From positions 690,001-754,000 of the forward strand of contig BROG01000025.1 in NCBI GenBank assembly GCA_030159075.1: DNA of 64,000 nucleotides. The letters run 5' to 3'. The DNA is from Atrina japonica (Eukaryota; Mollusca; Bivalvia; Pterioida; Pinnidae). A program made the translations under genes and the position numbers. The notes under the pieces were generated by a model that worked only from the letters and a program-made list of their open reading frames with translations, did not search any database and was not told the DNA's origin. Position 1 is the stretch's first letter. Each line of letters opens with the position of its first letter. Positions 24,229 to 36,155 of this stretch are shown in pieces.

Positions 24229-25506
24229 TCACAATGAAACATGAGTGTTGATTTTATTTATATTTAATGTTGATGCCCCCGTCACTGAGTATCCATCTTT
24301 TTCATACTGCGTGGATGCATTGTGACTTTTGGTCAGAACTATGACGACATTGTTTCTGCTTTCTCTCCCCAGATGTCTGAATATGATAAATTTTAGATGT
24401 GCACAACAGTTACAGCATAGAATTTTCAGGAATTCGTTTCTGAAGTTTTCATTAAGCCAGCCGTATAACAAAGGGTTTGTACAAGCAGAGCTCAAAACTA
24501 ACATATGACAAATTATATAAACTAAGTTGACATTTATGGTCCCCGAGAACAAAGTTACATTGAAATCCGTAAGAATGTTAAAAATATTGAGAGGCAACCA
24601 ACTAAGAGCGAATATAACGGCTATAATAGCTAAAAGAAAATTTGTTCGCTGATTCCTTCGATTCTGTCTTTTACTTTTTCGCGTTTGATGAGGCTGTCTC
24701 GTATTCCCTGTACCTTGTTGGTTCACCATTCTATATTTCAGTTTATTACATATACGCAAATGAGCAACTGTGACAATGAATATTGGAAGAATATATTGTA
24801 CAATTATAGATGCAACCGAATATGCCCCCTTCTCCTCTAGTAGAGTGGTATCTTCGAAACACATGTAATAAAAGTACGACTTGACTTCATTAACAGGGAA
24901 AATGGGAGAATGCACTGAAAATATTATGAGAGGACTCGCCATTAAGAAGGATATAATCCATATAGAAATCAATGCCGCTGCTGCTCCAATTTTTTTCATA
25001 CTATCTTTTGTTGGATACACGATTACTTGAAATCTGTCAAGCGCAATGGCTGTTATACTGATGGTTGAAACGAAAACATTAGTTCCTTGAAACATAGTCA
25101 CGAACTTGCACATAAATCCTCCAAGCAACCATTGGTTGCTTAGTATTTTGTACAGATTAATTGGCTGTGTAAATAGACAGAGAGTTAAATCGGAAATCGC
25201 CAAATTAATGATGAAAATGTTTCTTGGCGTCCTCATGTGGGGATTTTTTGCCACAACGTAGCAAACTAAACCGTTGCCAACAGCTCCAACTATTATCAGT
25301 AAAGCAAAACATACAATAAATATTAATTCCGTTACAGGGTCGAAAGGTTTCATTTCCATTCCATCTTGCAGAAGGAGTTCAAGTATTTGTTCGTTTGATA
25401 ATGAAGCATTCGGATCCACTGCACTAGTATAATTCATGTTCGATGTAAGCAAAGCACTCTTCTGTTCTCCAGAAAAAGCTTGAAAATCCATGTCAGAGGC
25501 CATCAT
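24229..25506 (-). CDS. neuropeptide F/Y-type G protein-coupled receptor
   Basis: A complete 425-codon class A receptor, expected in the plasma membrane to bind a neuropeptide and activate G proteins. Visible marks: two N-glycosylation sequons (N25, N33); TM1 with GN at 77-78; TM2 with NLAISD (D106); C133 and C216 for the TM3-ECL2 disulfide; DRF at 157-159 in place of DRY, followed by VIVYPT; a basic third loop with QTRKSKRQNRRNQR; TM6 FALSWLP (299-305); TM7 NPLLYGWLNENFR (344-356); and CCNCC (364-368) for palmitoylation. NPLLYGW and the TM6 motif are typical of NPY/NPF receptors; leucokinin, tachykinin or other related peptide receptors are the alternatives. The coding region has no intron. 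Of two adjacent ATGs, the second (25503) has the better context (A at -3, G at +4). The exact ligand is inference. Confidence 0.88.
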   Translation of the reverse strand: MMASDMDFQAFSGEQKSALLTSNMNYTSAVDPNASLSNEQILELLLQDGMEMKPFDPVTELIFIVCFALLIIVGAVGNGLVCYVVAKNPHMRTPRNIFIINLAISDLTLCLFTQPINLYKILSNQWLLGGFMCKFVTMFQGTNVFVSTISITAIALDRFQVIVYPTKDSMKKIGAAAALISIWIISFLMASPLIIFSVHSPIFPVNEVKSYFYYMCFEDTTLLEEKGAYSVASIIVQYILPIFIVTVAHLRICNKLKYRMVNQQGTGNTRQPHQTRKSKRQNRRNQRTNFLLAIIAVIFALSWLPLNIFNILTDFNVTLFSGTINVNLVYIICHMLVLSSACTNPLLYGWLNENFRNEFLKILCCNCCAHLKFIIFRHLGRESRNNVVIVLTKSHNASTQYEKDGYSVTGASTLNINKINTHVSL

Positions 25507-25510
25507 TCAT
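25493..25510 (-). other. five-codon upstream ORF overlapping the receptor start
   Basis: On the minus strand an ATG at 25510 lies four bases before the receptor ATG in another frame. It reads ATGAATGATGGCCTCTGA and stops inside the receptor coding region. If present in the mRNA it could lower translation; whether it acts is unknown. Confidence 0.5.
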
Positions 25511-25532
25511 TCTGAAATGGTGTTAAAGGTTA
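25511..25532 (-). other. candidate splice acceptor in the receptor 5' UTR
   Basis: Minus strand reads CCTTTAACACCATTTCAG just before the base at 25511, five bases upstream of the receptor ATG. A pyrimidine-leaning tract plus CAG fits a 3' splice site, implying a 5' UTR exon to the right that I could not locate. Confidence 0.55.
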
Positions 25533-25694
25533 AAGGTTAGCAATCGTTTGATAATAAATCATGAAAACCCATTAAAACGTAATCATTTGTAACTTGAAGA
25601 CAAACAGGAGGTCAAATCACATGCGCAAGAGGATCGATGTCATCAATAGGAAACATTCGAGTTAGCTCGGATTACCGTTATAATCCTGCTTTCA

Positions 25695-25800
25695 TTATCG
25701 CCAGCTGCGTGAGTCTAGAAAGATTCTAGTTCCTCAATGTTATTTCCAAGAAGGTCCTGAGTTCGATTCCCGGTCTGACCGCACATTTTTTCTCCTGCTA
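25695..25800 (+). mobile_element. possible tRNA-derived SINE head
   Basis: Contains AAGGTCCTGAGTTCGATTCCC, with a good B box, followed by GGTCTGACCGCAC. The A box is poor and no tail was identified. It would lie in the presumed 5' UTR intron of the receptor. Confidence 0.4.
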
Positions 25801-26341
25801 CATTTCAATAATTTGGGGTTCATCTAAATAACCCACTGTGGTATGCTTTAAGATTCTTTTGGGTTTCTTTATACAAAATAAATTTAATGCGCTAAAAAGT
25901 AAAAACATTTCCATTTACTTTACATACGTTGCGAAGGTAAATATGAAAACCGAAAGAACATATGAGGAACAAAATCGAGAAGGCGCGAATATATGCAGGA
26001 TCATAACGGTAATACGGGCTAACTCTAAAGTTTCCTATTGAACTCTAATTTATATAGATGCCTTTAAATTTCCAAAATAGGAAGAGACAAAAATATTCTC
26101 TTTAGCATCATATCAAGCCATGACTGGTGAAATTCAAAGCGATGCTCTGTTATTCCCGATATTGTTTATAATATTCCAATTAAAATATTTATCTTTAAGA
26201 AAAATGACCCTTTCCTCCAGTAAGTGATCTGTAAATACGAAATAATAATGAAATATCTTTCCCACAAATTGACAGGTCATGACCCTTTCATAGATAATAC
26301 TATTTTGCCCATAAAAAGAAGGCAATTTATATAAAATGATA

Positions 26342-26513
26342 CAGTCATACTTGAATTAAGAGTCAACTCTGTAAAAGGGACACCTGCTTATAAAGGCCAT
26401 TCAAACATAACTTTTGTTAACTTTTTATAATGAGAAAACCTCTTTATAATGGCCACTTTTCTATAACGGGTACTTTTGCCAGTTCTCTTTCGTGACTTTT
26501 GTAGGTTTCACTG
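26342..26513. mobile_element. mariner-like MITE with TA flanks
   Basis: 172 bp bounded by TA; starts CAGTCATACTTG and ends GTAGGTTTCACTG (inverted CAGTGAAACCTAC). Internal words CTTTATAATGGCCA and CTTATAAAGGCCA are mirrored. Non-coding. Confidence 0.55.
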
Positions 26514-27726
26514 TATTTACATTTTTCATATGGAAAATGATGTTACGGTCACGGTAACTTAACACTTTCATTTAAAGCTAACCTTATGGGTGTATTGGCA
26601 GTAATGAAATCATATTCTTTTTAAGAAAATGTATGAATTACACTTGTAAGTGATAATTATTGGATGCTGAACGCACAAACCAGACGTGATACCATAGTCT
26701 CAGACGGAGGAAAAACGGGACAGCGGAACAATGTGTTGGAAATGATGAAATCGGAGTATCGGGAAATGGAACATCAAGAAATAAGTTAGAATGAAATGAA
26801 TAATGATCTCAAAACTACTTAGAAAGAAAGGAAACCATGATCAGATATAGATTACTTTAAACTGATAAAATCAGAACTTTGGAGGTGTAATTTCTTAGCA
26901 AAATGAAATGTACCTGAAAGAACTTATTTAATATATTTAGACAGTGTATAGTTCCGATACTCCGTGTTAATATCTTGTTTATATACATATATAGATAGGA
27001 ATATATAGAGAAATTTATTAGATAAATGTTTACCTATCTCAGAGTTCTATAGATTAACGAACGGAAAAGATTTATACAGCAGATAATGGATTCTGAATAT
27101 GAAGATGGTTCTAGGTTTACACAGTAAACACGACTTGATATTCCACATCATGTGCTTATTTTCTTCTCTTTTTAAAAATCAATAAACTAATGGTGTTTCG
27201 AAAACTGCTCGTTTTAGATGCATACAAAATACAAATTTGGCAAATTTACAAAAGATAGTTGCAATCTATTGACACCTCTTTTTAAAGGTGTTTAAGTCTA
27301 CTCAATGCAGCGATTAAAGCTGGAGCAAAAATAAATTGCATGCGGATATGTTTCGCAGAAATCTAGAAAGGTGTGATACCTTTTCATTTTGATTCAAAAT
27401 TACAGAAAAAGAACAACTTTAGTGTATATAGTTGTACTCGTCCCTGAGGTATCAACACGATAAAATAATTTTAGATAATGTATTTTATCCATCTAAAAGC
27501 TTTCGAGAGTGCAGAGCTAATATCCCCGTAATGATATTTTAATTTTTTTTTTTAAATCGCAAATATTCAAAGACTCTTAACAGATATTGGTACTAAGGAT
27601 TAAACTTGTATACTAAATTTTCGAACTTTTAGCAAGTATTCATATCTATTTAATAACAATTCTATTAAATTGTCTTTTAAAATTTGGTGATAATATTTAC
27701 ATGCTTTTGAATATGATAAAAATTTA
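26514..27726. other. AT-rich spacer, nothing recognised
   Basis: No feature supported in 1.2 kb. Confidence 0.5.
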
Positions 27727-27807
27727 CCTATCTATCTATCTGTCTATCTATCTATACATCTATCTATCTATCTATCTATCTATCTACCTATCTATCTATC
27801 TATCTAC

Positions 27808-27873
<66 letters not shown>

Positions 27874-27902
27874 GTCTGTTTGTCTATCTATCTATCTACC
27901 TA
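27727..27902. repeat. (CTAT)n microsatellite
   Basis: About 175 bp of CTAT units with a few CTAC and CTGT variants. Confidence 0.97.
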
Positions 27903-27930
27903 ATATGATTTTGTCTTTATAACTTTAAGT

Positions 27931-28128
27931 AATGGGAGTAATTCATGTACCATGTGATACCCGATAACGTTTGTGCGAGAATAATGTTTCTATTAGTGAT
28001 GGAATGACCCTAGCAGATGATATTCCGCGGTAACTTCATTTCAGTGGGAAGATGTTCCATTACCATTGGAGATACTAGTACCGCACAAACGTTAACGTTA
28101 TCACGTGGTACATGAATTAGTCCCATTG
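27931..28128. mobile_element. foldback MITE, about 198 bp
   Basis: Inverted ends of about 48 bp: left AATGGGAGTAATTCATGTAC, right complement AATGGGACTAATTCATGTAC, both continuing through GTGATA and AACGTTTGTGCG. No clear target duplication. Confidence 0.75.
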
Positions 28129-28600
28129 AAATAAAAATGTTTCGACAGGTAAATTCACCTTCATATTAAAATAATACAATGCACTATTGTAAATTTTACA
28201 ATGCATGTTTGAAGTAGGTTCTACGATGTGTTCTTACACTACATCTGTAAAATGTAATAAATATGATAATTCCCATTTCTACCTGTTGATGGTTATATCT
28301 CAAAACTGGATTTTTACAATCTGTATCTATATATACGTGTTACAACAATTCAATACAATTGCAAATTACACTGAATTTTTTTTTTTTTAAGATTTTCCAG
28401 GTTTTTAGATTTTTTAGTAATATTGTATTAAAGCCCATTGTCTGTACGCTAACAGTAGCAACACGTGTTATGTATAATATCTAGACCTAACGTAAAAGTA
28501 ATACAGGTTACTTTCATCCATTAATTGTTATCCAGTAATTTTGGACGGCAAGATAAAACATATTCCCTGAAATTGACATCACGGAACAATTTGTACCTAT
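28129..28600. other. spacer, nothing recognised
   Basis: No feature supported. Confidence 0.5.
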
Positions 28601-28708
28601 GACAATACTTGCAAAAAAACCGATGGTACCGATTTATCTCCTCCACCAATAAAAATTGGCCGTCGCCATGTAACTGAAAAGTTGTTGAGTATGGCGTAAA
28701 ACTGTATT
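28601..28708 (+). mobile_element. SINE family A, 3' part only
   Basis: TCTCCTCCACCAATAAAAAT, GCCGTCGCCATGTAACTG and GTTGTTGAGTATGGCGTAAA match the 3' half of 45529-45765. The tRNA head is missing. Confidence 0.6.
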
Positions 28709-29448
28709 CAATCCAAAATCAAAATCCTGTGATAACATTACCGCATTAGAAGGTATATGTATTATTTCGCCGTCCAAAATTATAAAACCCTATTTATCGT
28801 TAAAGGGTCTCAATACTATTAGCCTAGTCTGTTTATATATTGTCATTTATTATCCATTCAAATGTCAATATTAAATTTAGTGTGGACAACATAAATTTTA
28901 TCTTTCTTTAAACGTGTACTTACCGTAGCACTTAATAGTCATAAACCTCATGTTATTGTGTGTTAATCTTCACAATAATAACGATCGCCATTTTAAGTTG
29001 TACGCATAAACAATATCCTATATATCACCACAAGGCGTCGAACAAGAAGAAAATCTTATCACAGTAGAACAGTCTTCGGCAGTCAATATTGAAAGACGCT
29101 TCAAGGCGAAATTATTTAATTGTGTCTTGGGCTTAATCTCACTTTTTACATTGATTGATTATATTTCTCCACACTTGCTTAGAGAGCCAAACCAAATGAC
29201 CTGATATGAAATATATTGTCGTTTTCCATAGTTACGTATACCCATATTAATCCTTGCTACGTATTACATAATGTTTCCAAAATAAAAAGCATTTTCAATA
29301 TAAAAGTCTACCTATGTACATTTAGCAATTTCCCTGAATGTATATATCAGATATTGTAATACTGCCAAATGAATTTGATTTCCGAACACACTACTTTTAT
29401 GTTGTATAAATCTCACTGGTCTCCCTTTTGTAACCCCGGACACTTAAT
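28709..29448. other. spacer, nothing recognised
   Basis: No feature supported. Confidence 0.5.
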
Positions 29449-29523
29449 ATATGGTTCTAGACATTGTGTAGTTGTATATAGTTCTAGACTGTGTGTAGTT
29501 GTATATAGTTCTAGACTATGTGT

Positions 29524-29561
<38 letters not shown>

Positions 29562-30184
29562 CTAGACGGTGTGAATGTGTGTATAGTTCTAGACTGTGTG
29601 TAGATGTATATAGTTCTAAACAGTGTGTCATTGTATATAGTTCTAGACTGTGCGTAGATGTAGATGTTTCTAGACAGTGTGTAGATGTATATAGTTCTAG
29701 ACTGTGTGTAGATATATATATATAGTTCTAGACTGTGTGTAGATATATATGTAGATATATATAGTTCTAGACAGTGTGTCATTGTGTATATTTCTAGACA
29801 GTGTGTAGATGTATATATTTCTAGACAGTGTGTAGATGTGTATAGTTCTAGACAGTGTATAGCTGTATATAGTTCTAAACAGTGTGTAGATGTATGTAGT
29901 TCTAGACAGTGTGTAGATGTATGTAGTTCTAGACAGTGTGTACCTGTATATAGTTCTAGACTGTGTGTAGATGTATATAGTTCTAGACAGAGTGTAGATG
30001 TGTATAGTTCTAGACAGAGTGTAGATGTATATATTTCTAGACAGTGTGTAGATGTATATAGTTCTAGACAGAGTGTAGATGTGTATAGTTCTAGACAGAG
30101 TGTAGATGTGTATAGTTCTAGACAGAGTGTAGTTCTATATAGTTCTAGATAGTGTGTATGTGTATATAGTTCTAGACTGTGTGT

Positions 30185-30270
<86 letters not shown>

Positions 30271-30358
30271 CTAGACTGTGTGTAGATGTATATAGTTTTA
30301 GACAGTGTGTAATTGTATATAGTTCTAGTCTTTGTGTAGATATATATAAGTTTAGACT
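29449..30358. repeat. 27-bp minisatellite with TCTAGA in most units
   Basis: About thirty units of about 27 bp, each with TATAGTTCTAGAC followed by GTGTGTAGATG variants. Runs of TA have expanded inside some units (29526-29557 and 30187-30267). Nine-residue repeats in the open frames follow from the unit length. Confidence 0.95.
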
Positions 30359-31152
<794 letters not shown>

Positions 31153-31156
31153 TTAC

Positions 31157-31219
<63 letters not shown>

Positions 31220-31249
31220 CATTATATATATATATATATACATATACAT

Positions 31250-31330
<81 letters not shown>

Positions 31331-31335
31331 TATAC
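31153..31335. repeat. (AT)n microsatellite with ACATAT interruptions
   Basis: About 180 bp of AT dinucleotides interrupted by ACATATAC words. Confidence 0.97.
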
Positions 31336-32334
31336 AAATATTATAAACATAATACCAAAGTTATAACAACAATCATAATAGTCTTATATTTACCTACTTG
31401 AATATTGTTCTTGTTATTCTTGTTATTCCAGGCCGAAGTTCTAATTGATTAGTGATGCTATTAACAGATACATCGCTTCTCGTACTGCTGTACAGTCTAA
31501 CAGTGGTCTACCTTTATATAGCATTTTCCTATTCCATTATATCAAATTCCCTCTCATTGACACGTGAGATAAGAGAATCCTTCCGCGCGAAGATAAAGTC
31601 CATGTGCTATTTAACGCAATATTTATTTGGCTCCAATTAAAACATAGCCCCAAAGGACTGATGTAACGAGTATGAATTACATGAAAAGCAAAGTACACAA
31701 TAATAATGACAGATATCGGATTGGCCGATTTCCATTTCTGTTTATTTTTATATATATATATAAACCTTCTTAATCATAATAGACGATACAAAATAGGTTC
31801 AATCATGACGGCTTTTCTTTCTTTTATACACATAGAATTTGTTCTTCATCAAAATCATAAATACAAGTTCAAATGACATTATGTTATTGTCACTGGTATA
31901 TCTATAATTAGATGTTAGGTAAAGTGTCGTTAATATACTTAAGAATATTACGGTATACATTCATTTTTAGTGTGTAACAGTATTTAACAGGAAAAAGTAT
32001 ATGGACGTTACGTTATAACGTTAGCGCTATACCTGGAGTGCGGACTGCCTTGTGCACTTTTTGCTTAGATACATTTGAGGTAAATACTTGTAGAATCAGA
32101 GAATACCGTGGGTTAGAATTTCGTTGTTCAATTTAATTTCGTTAAACGTAAACAAATTCGTTGACATTAAATTTCGTTGAGGTAATAAATTAAAACAAAG
32201 AAATTAACGAAAGCGTAACGAACTTTTCTGATTCAACTGTATCGATACTTTAGTGCAATGCGCTTTCACCTATATAGCGTTCACAATGAAGACGTGAGAT
32301 GTGAGGCTGAAATACCGAATTAAGATCAATACAT
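31336..32334. other. AT-rich spacer, nothing recognised
   Basis: No convincing exon. The 32115-32220 segment is rich in ATTTCGTT and AACGAA words and may be a decayed palindromic element. Confidence 0.45.
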
Positions 32335-32490
32335 TTGATATTTTCCATTCCGTTCCATTTTTCGTTCTACATTTTATCAACACCATTACTTACAGGACTT
32401 CTAACATTTAATTTCGAATCACACATTAATTTTACATTATATTGGATTCATTCACTACTGCCATTGAATGCTTATATTATTTTAATACAT

Positions 32491-32705
32491 ATTTACCCCT
32501 TAAAAGCATGTTCATTGAAAGTAAGAGAGAGGGTGATGCCTGACGACATCAAGGACTGGCCGCCTAGAATTAACATGTGTAAAAAGGACAAACATATTTA
32601 CCCCTTAAAAGCATGTACATTGAAGGTAAGAGAGAGGGTGCTTCCAGTTGACACCAAGAACTGTCCGCCTGGAATTGTCATGTGTAAAAAACCAAGATTA
32701 ATAGG
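32491..32705 (+). repeat. in-frame 105-bp tandem duplication inside an unrecognised ORF
   Basis: Two copies 105 bp apart lie in one open frame (32335-32739, 134 codons). Each encodes YPLKAC, LKVRERV, a short acidic/basic spacer, PP and MCKK. Differences are partly silent or conservative. The frame ends in TATGGTAAGG, which resembles a splice donor at about 32736, but there is no clear acceptor, and I do not recognise the protein. It could be a real exon or a decayed transposon fragment. Confidence 0.5.
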
Positions 32706-32875
32706 ATTGATAAGCAAGAAAGTGAGCTTTCTATGGTAAGGAGGTAGGAAAGGTGTCCATGATAGATCTTGATCTAATATATCATTAAAAATTCATACTA
32801 GTATTCTAAAATCCTCAACAAATTCCTCTTAAGGAATTATGAACACCATGAAATAAACTGTTTACAACCTCTAAT

Positions 32876-32940
32876 TGGATTTGTACCTCTATTCTGGACA
32901 TCCTAATGATATATACCTTGGTATCTGAGACTTTTTTATT
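32876..32940 (+). mobile_element. Penelope-like element 3'-terminal fragment
   Basis: GGATTTGTACCTCTATTCTG, GACATCCTAATGATATATAC and CTTGGTATCTGAGAC match the last 65 bp of the family. Confidence 0.65.
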
Positions 32941-33139
32941 TACAATATATAAATGGTTTTATTTATCAAAGACAAGAACAAAACATTTAGATATTACAGA
33001 ATTATATAAAAATGAGTTAAATAAAAAGTTCTTATTGAAAAAATATAAATATTTCTCTGAAGTGTAGGAAATGTACGGAATCGTATTAGGGCCAGATTAA
33101 TTTTTCATTTCTTGTTTTGTCAACTTTACAGTTGGCTTT

Positions 33140-33228
33140 TGTAACTTTTTTCTTGGATATTTGTAACTTCTTCTCGGATTTTAAACTTTTTCTTGGCATT
33201 TCCAACTTTTTCTTGGCTTTTCCCATTT
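33140..33228. repeat. short degenerate tandem repeat, about 20 bp
   Basis: Four or five units of AACTTTTTCTTGG plus variable bases. A related reverse-complement stretch occurs near 34125-34190 (GTTGGAAAAGCCAAG). Confidence 0.6.
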
Positions 33229-33599
33229 ACATTGAAACTACTTTGAGAAGCTATGCTAGTGACTCATATTACCAAACATTGTACATATATTTGGTGAAAT
33301 GTAGCGTTGATACATTTCAATTAAACATTGGAACATAATGAATTATTCAAAACCATAGTTTATTAAATGTATTTTAAGTTTCTTTTCTTTTTATTATATA
33401 ACTTCAGGGGACAGCATTGCAAATTTTGTCAAGTCAATTTATTTATTTTCAGTACGTCACATAGCAGAATATTTCTTTTTAATATTTTTCGAGACAGATT
33501 TTTTTTTCAGTTTTTGTGCCTTTGTGATCAAGATTGTAGTATAACGTAGTGCAGATCTAGACATGTTCAAAGGATTAACATAAATTTATTCTAATATAT

Positions 33600-33745
33600 A
33601 CAAAATCTCAGATACCAAAGCATAAATCAATAGAATGTCCAGGACATAGATACAAATCCGGTAAAAATGGACAAACACGGACCTCTAGAAACCAAAAGGT
33701 GGGATCAGGTGCCATGGAGGAGCAAGCATCCCCCGTCGACAAACT
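33600..33745 (-). mobile_element. Penelope-like element 3'-end fragment
   Basis: Very close reverse complement of the last 145 bp of 38750-39197: CTCAGATACCAAAGCATAAA, AATGTCCAGGACATAG, GGACAAACACGGACCTCTAG, GGGATCAGGTGCCATGG. One of the least diverged fragments. Confidence 0.85.
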
Positions 33746-34466
33746 CAAAACTCGGTTACTGCGAGTTAGATTAATTAACATGTATCTTTTAGTGGTTTTA
33801 TCAGCACCCAGAAATGAAACTAAGCCTCCAAGTGCTAATATGTCACATTGATAATACATTTCAGCAAAAATAATGCATATGAAATAAATGTTACGGGTTT
33901 TCTCCCCGAAATCTTTTTTTATTTTTATTTTACAAGGAATAAAAAGGTTACTTGCAGACACTAAATTGTAGCATCTTTATTCTTCAAAAATATTCCATTG
34001 TCAAATTATTTAACTATGAAAACAAAGAGAAATTCAGTAGACATAAGCTGAATGCTCCATTGTATCTTTATGTAATGCGTACAGATATATATTGTTTTAT
34101 AACAGGAATGCCTAAGATTTAACTGGTAGAAAGTTGGAAAAGCCAAGAATAAAGTTGTACAAGCTAGGGAAAAAATCGTTGGAAAAGTTGAAAAAGGCCA
34201 GGCCCCTTTCTCCTTAATTTACTGTTTTATATACAATGTATATACATATATATTAATGCTAATTGATAAAAGAAGTCCCACTGCCATTTTATTTGTAGAA
34301 AGTTAAATATAGATTTTACCTGAGTTGTTCATACATGAATACATGTATCTAGATCTAGGTGAAAACTGTTGCTATGGTGACATAAAATTATGTTCTATTG
34401 AATGAAAGTGTGATATGTTTTGTTGAAGTAGAGATGATTTTGTTTAATTTTTGCTCCTTTAATACG
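33746..34466. other. spacer, nothing recognised
   Basis: No gene seen; see the short tandem note for 34125-34190. Confidence 0.45.
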
Positions 34467-34748
34467 TTTGTTTGTTTGTTGATTTGTTTGTTTAACGTCC
34501 CACTCAAGAATATTTCAATCATATGGAGACGTCACCGATTGCCGGTGAAGGGCTTCAAAGTTTGGCTAATGCTCGGCACTTACGGCCATTGAGCAGTGAG
34601 GATTCTTTTGCCGACACCTACTGTGACACGGGACCTCGGTTTTTACTGTCTCATCCGAAGGACAGGAAACCAACCTGCCGTCGGCTGGACTCAAACTCAC
34701 GACCTCCCGATCAAGAGTCGAACGCGCTACCGACTGAGCCAGGCCGGT
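34467..34748 (-). mobile_element. tRNA-derived SINE, family B
   Basis: On the minus strand: tRNA-like head with A box GGCTCAGTCGGTAG, a Lys-like ACTCTTGATC anticodon-loop region and B box GAGTTTGAGTCC, then the body shared with 9090-9364, ending GGGACGTTAAAC and an (AAAC)n tail at 34467-34492. The near-intact boxes suggest a fairly young copy. Confidence 0.85.
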
Positions 34749-35511
34749 TCTTTTTAAATACGTAAGAATTAGCTGGAATTATAATTCTCATCATTGTAGA
34801 AGTAAACTTATGTTGCTATGGAAACACGTAAGCATGAACAAATCCCACCAGTTTTTTAATTGATTCATATTGAACAAAGCTAGCACTATCACAGTTCGTT
34901 CACATTTAATTTCCTCCCTGCTGCTAATTTCTGTACATTTGACTAAAAAACCAATATTTTTGAAAAACACATTAAATATTTTAAAGGTCGAGTTTTACCC
35001 TATTTTAGCCATGCCTCATAAATTCGAATTGTAAAATATCCTTTTTTTTGTTCGCATTTTTCATAGAACAGACCTTGATCTTTAAGGGGGCTATATGTTT
35101 TTTTTGGAGTACAAATCATTTTAGCAGAAAATCTTTACGTCTAAATATAGATATTTTATGCACAAATACATTATTTCAGGGGTAAAAAGACCATGACAAC
35201 GGTTTGTACTTTTGTGTCAATTCATTCATTTATTTATAAAGTAGTGTCATTACTAGTCACAACAACAAAGATAATGAAAATCTGAGATGGTCATGAAACC
35301 CCCTTGCCTGAAATTTTACATAGAACTGTACTTAATACAAAAATATGCTCTAATGTTGGCAAAGACCTATACATTTAAATTACATAGATAAATATGTTTC
35401 TCATGGAACAAAGGAAATAAAAAACATCTTTACAGACTGTGTTTTTTTTATTAGAAAGTAATTCTGATGAAAAATTAAATAAATTGCTTTTTCTTAAACA
35501 AATGCATATTT

Positions 35512-35517
<6 letters not shown>
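34749..35517. other. spacer, nothing recognised
   Basis: No feature supported. Confidence 0.5.

Positions 35518-35585
<68 letters not shown>
35518..35585. repeat. (AT)n microsatellite
   Basis: About 68 bp of AT dinucleotides. Confidence 0.98.
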
Positions 35586-35589
<4 letters not shown>

Positions 35590-35798
35590 TACACAAAATG
35601 TTCGAACATGGATTTATATGATATTTTATATTATATATAATCAATTCTCAAATATCCAAAACCCACAGAATGCCAAACACATTTAGTCCTTAATCACAAC
35701 TATATCTTCTTTTATCAAATGAAATATACATGACTACTTTCTCCCTTCCTCCAATTGCTTTCGTCCCCGAAGGCTCATGTTACTAGTATACCCTTTAA

Positions 35799-36155
35799 AG
35801 GGGCATTCAATGTTTTTTTTTCAAATTTTTGTATTCTTTTTTACTTCTTAGATGGATATACAATGACACAAATGAGATAAACTAGGGGCATAAGAAGTCT
35901 TAAATCCCTAAATATTTTGTGAAAATTGATTGAAAAACCTAGGTTTGTCACTTTTTCAATTGCAATTGATTAACTCATCCTTAGTATTTGTATATGAATA
36001 CTACACTGGACCTGACCATATTTTCACAAAATATATAGGAATATCAGATTGTTTATGCTTGTGTATAGCTTTTATTTCTTGTTGTACATCAATTGCAAGT
36101 AGTAAAAGTAGTAGGGAATCAATATTTATTTTTTGGTAAACACAGATAATGCCCT
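35799..36155. mobile_element. TTAA-flanked MITE, copy B
   Basis: 357 bp, TTAA on the left and TTTA on the right. Ends GGGGCATT and the complement of AATGCCC. The body matches copies A and C throughout (AGGTTTGTCAC, ATACTACACTGGACC, CAATTGCAAGTAGTAAA). Uninterrupted at the point where copy A carries its insert. Confidence 0.8.

Noticed and set aside
29369..30152. Two in-frame 9-residue repeat proteins (VYSSRQCVD type)
   Set aside because: Translation of a 27-bp minisatellite; no start context or homologue, and TA expansions break the pattern.
29449..30358. CRISPR-like array of regularly spaced repeats
   Set aside because: Units are contiguous without unique spacers and the sequence is clearly animal nuclear DNA; this is a minisatellite.
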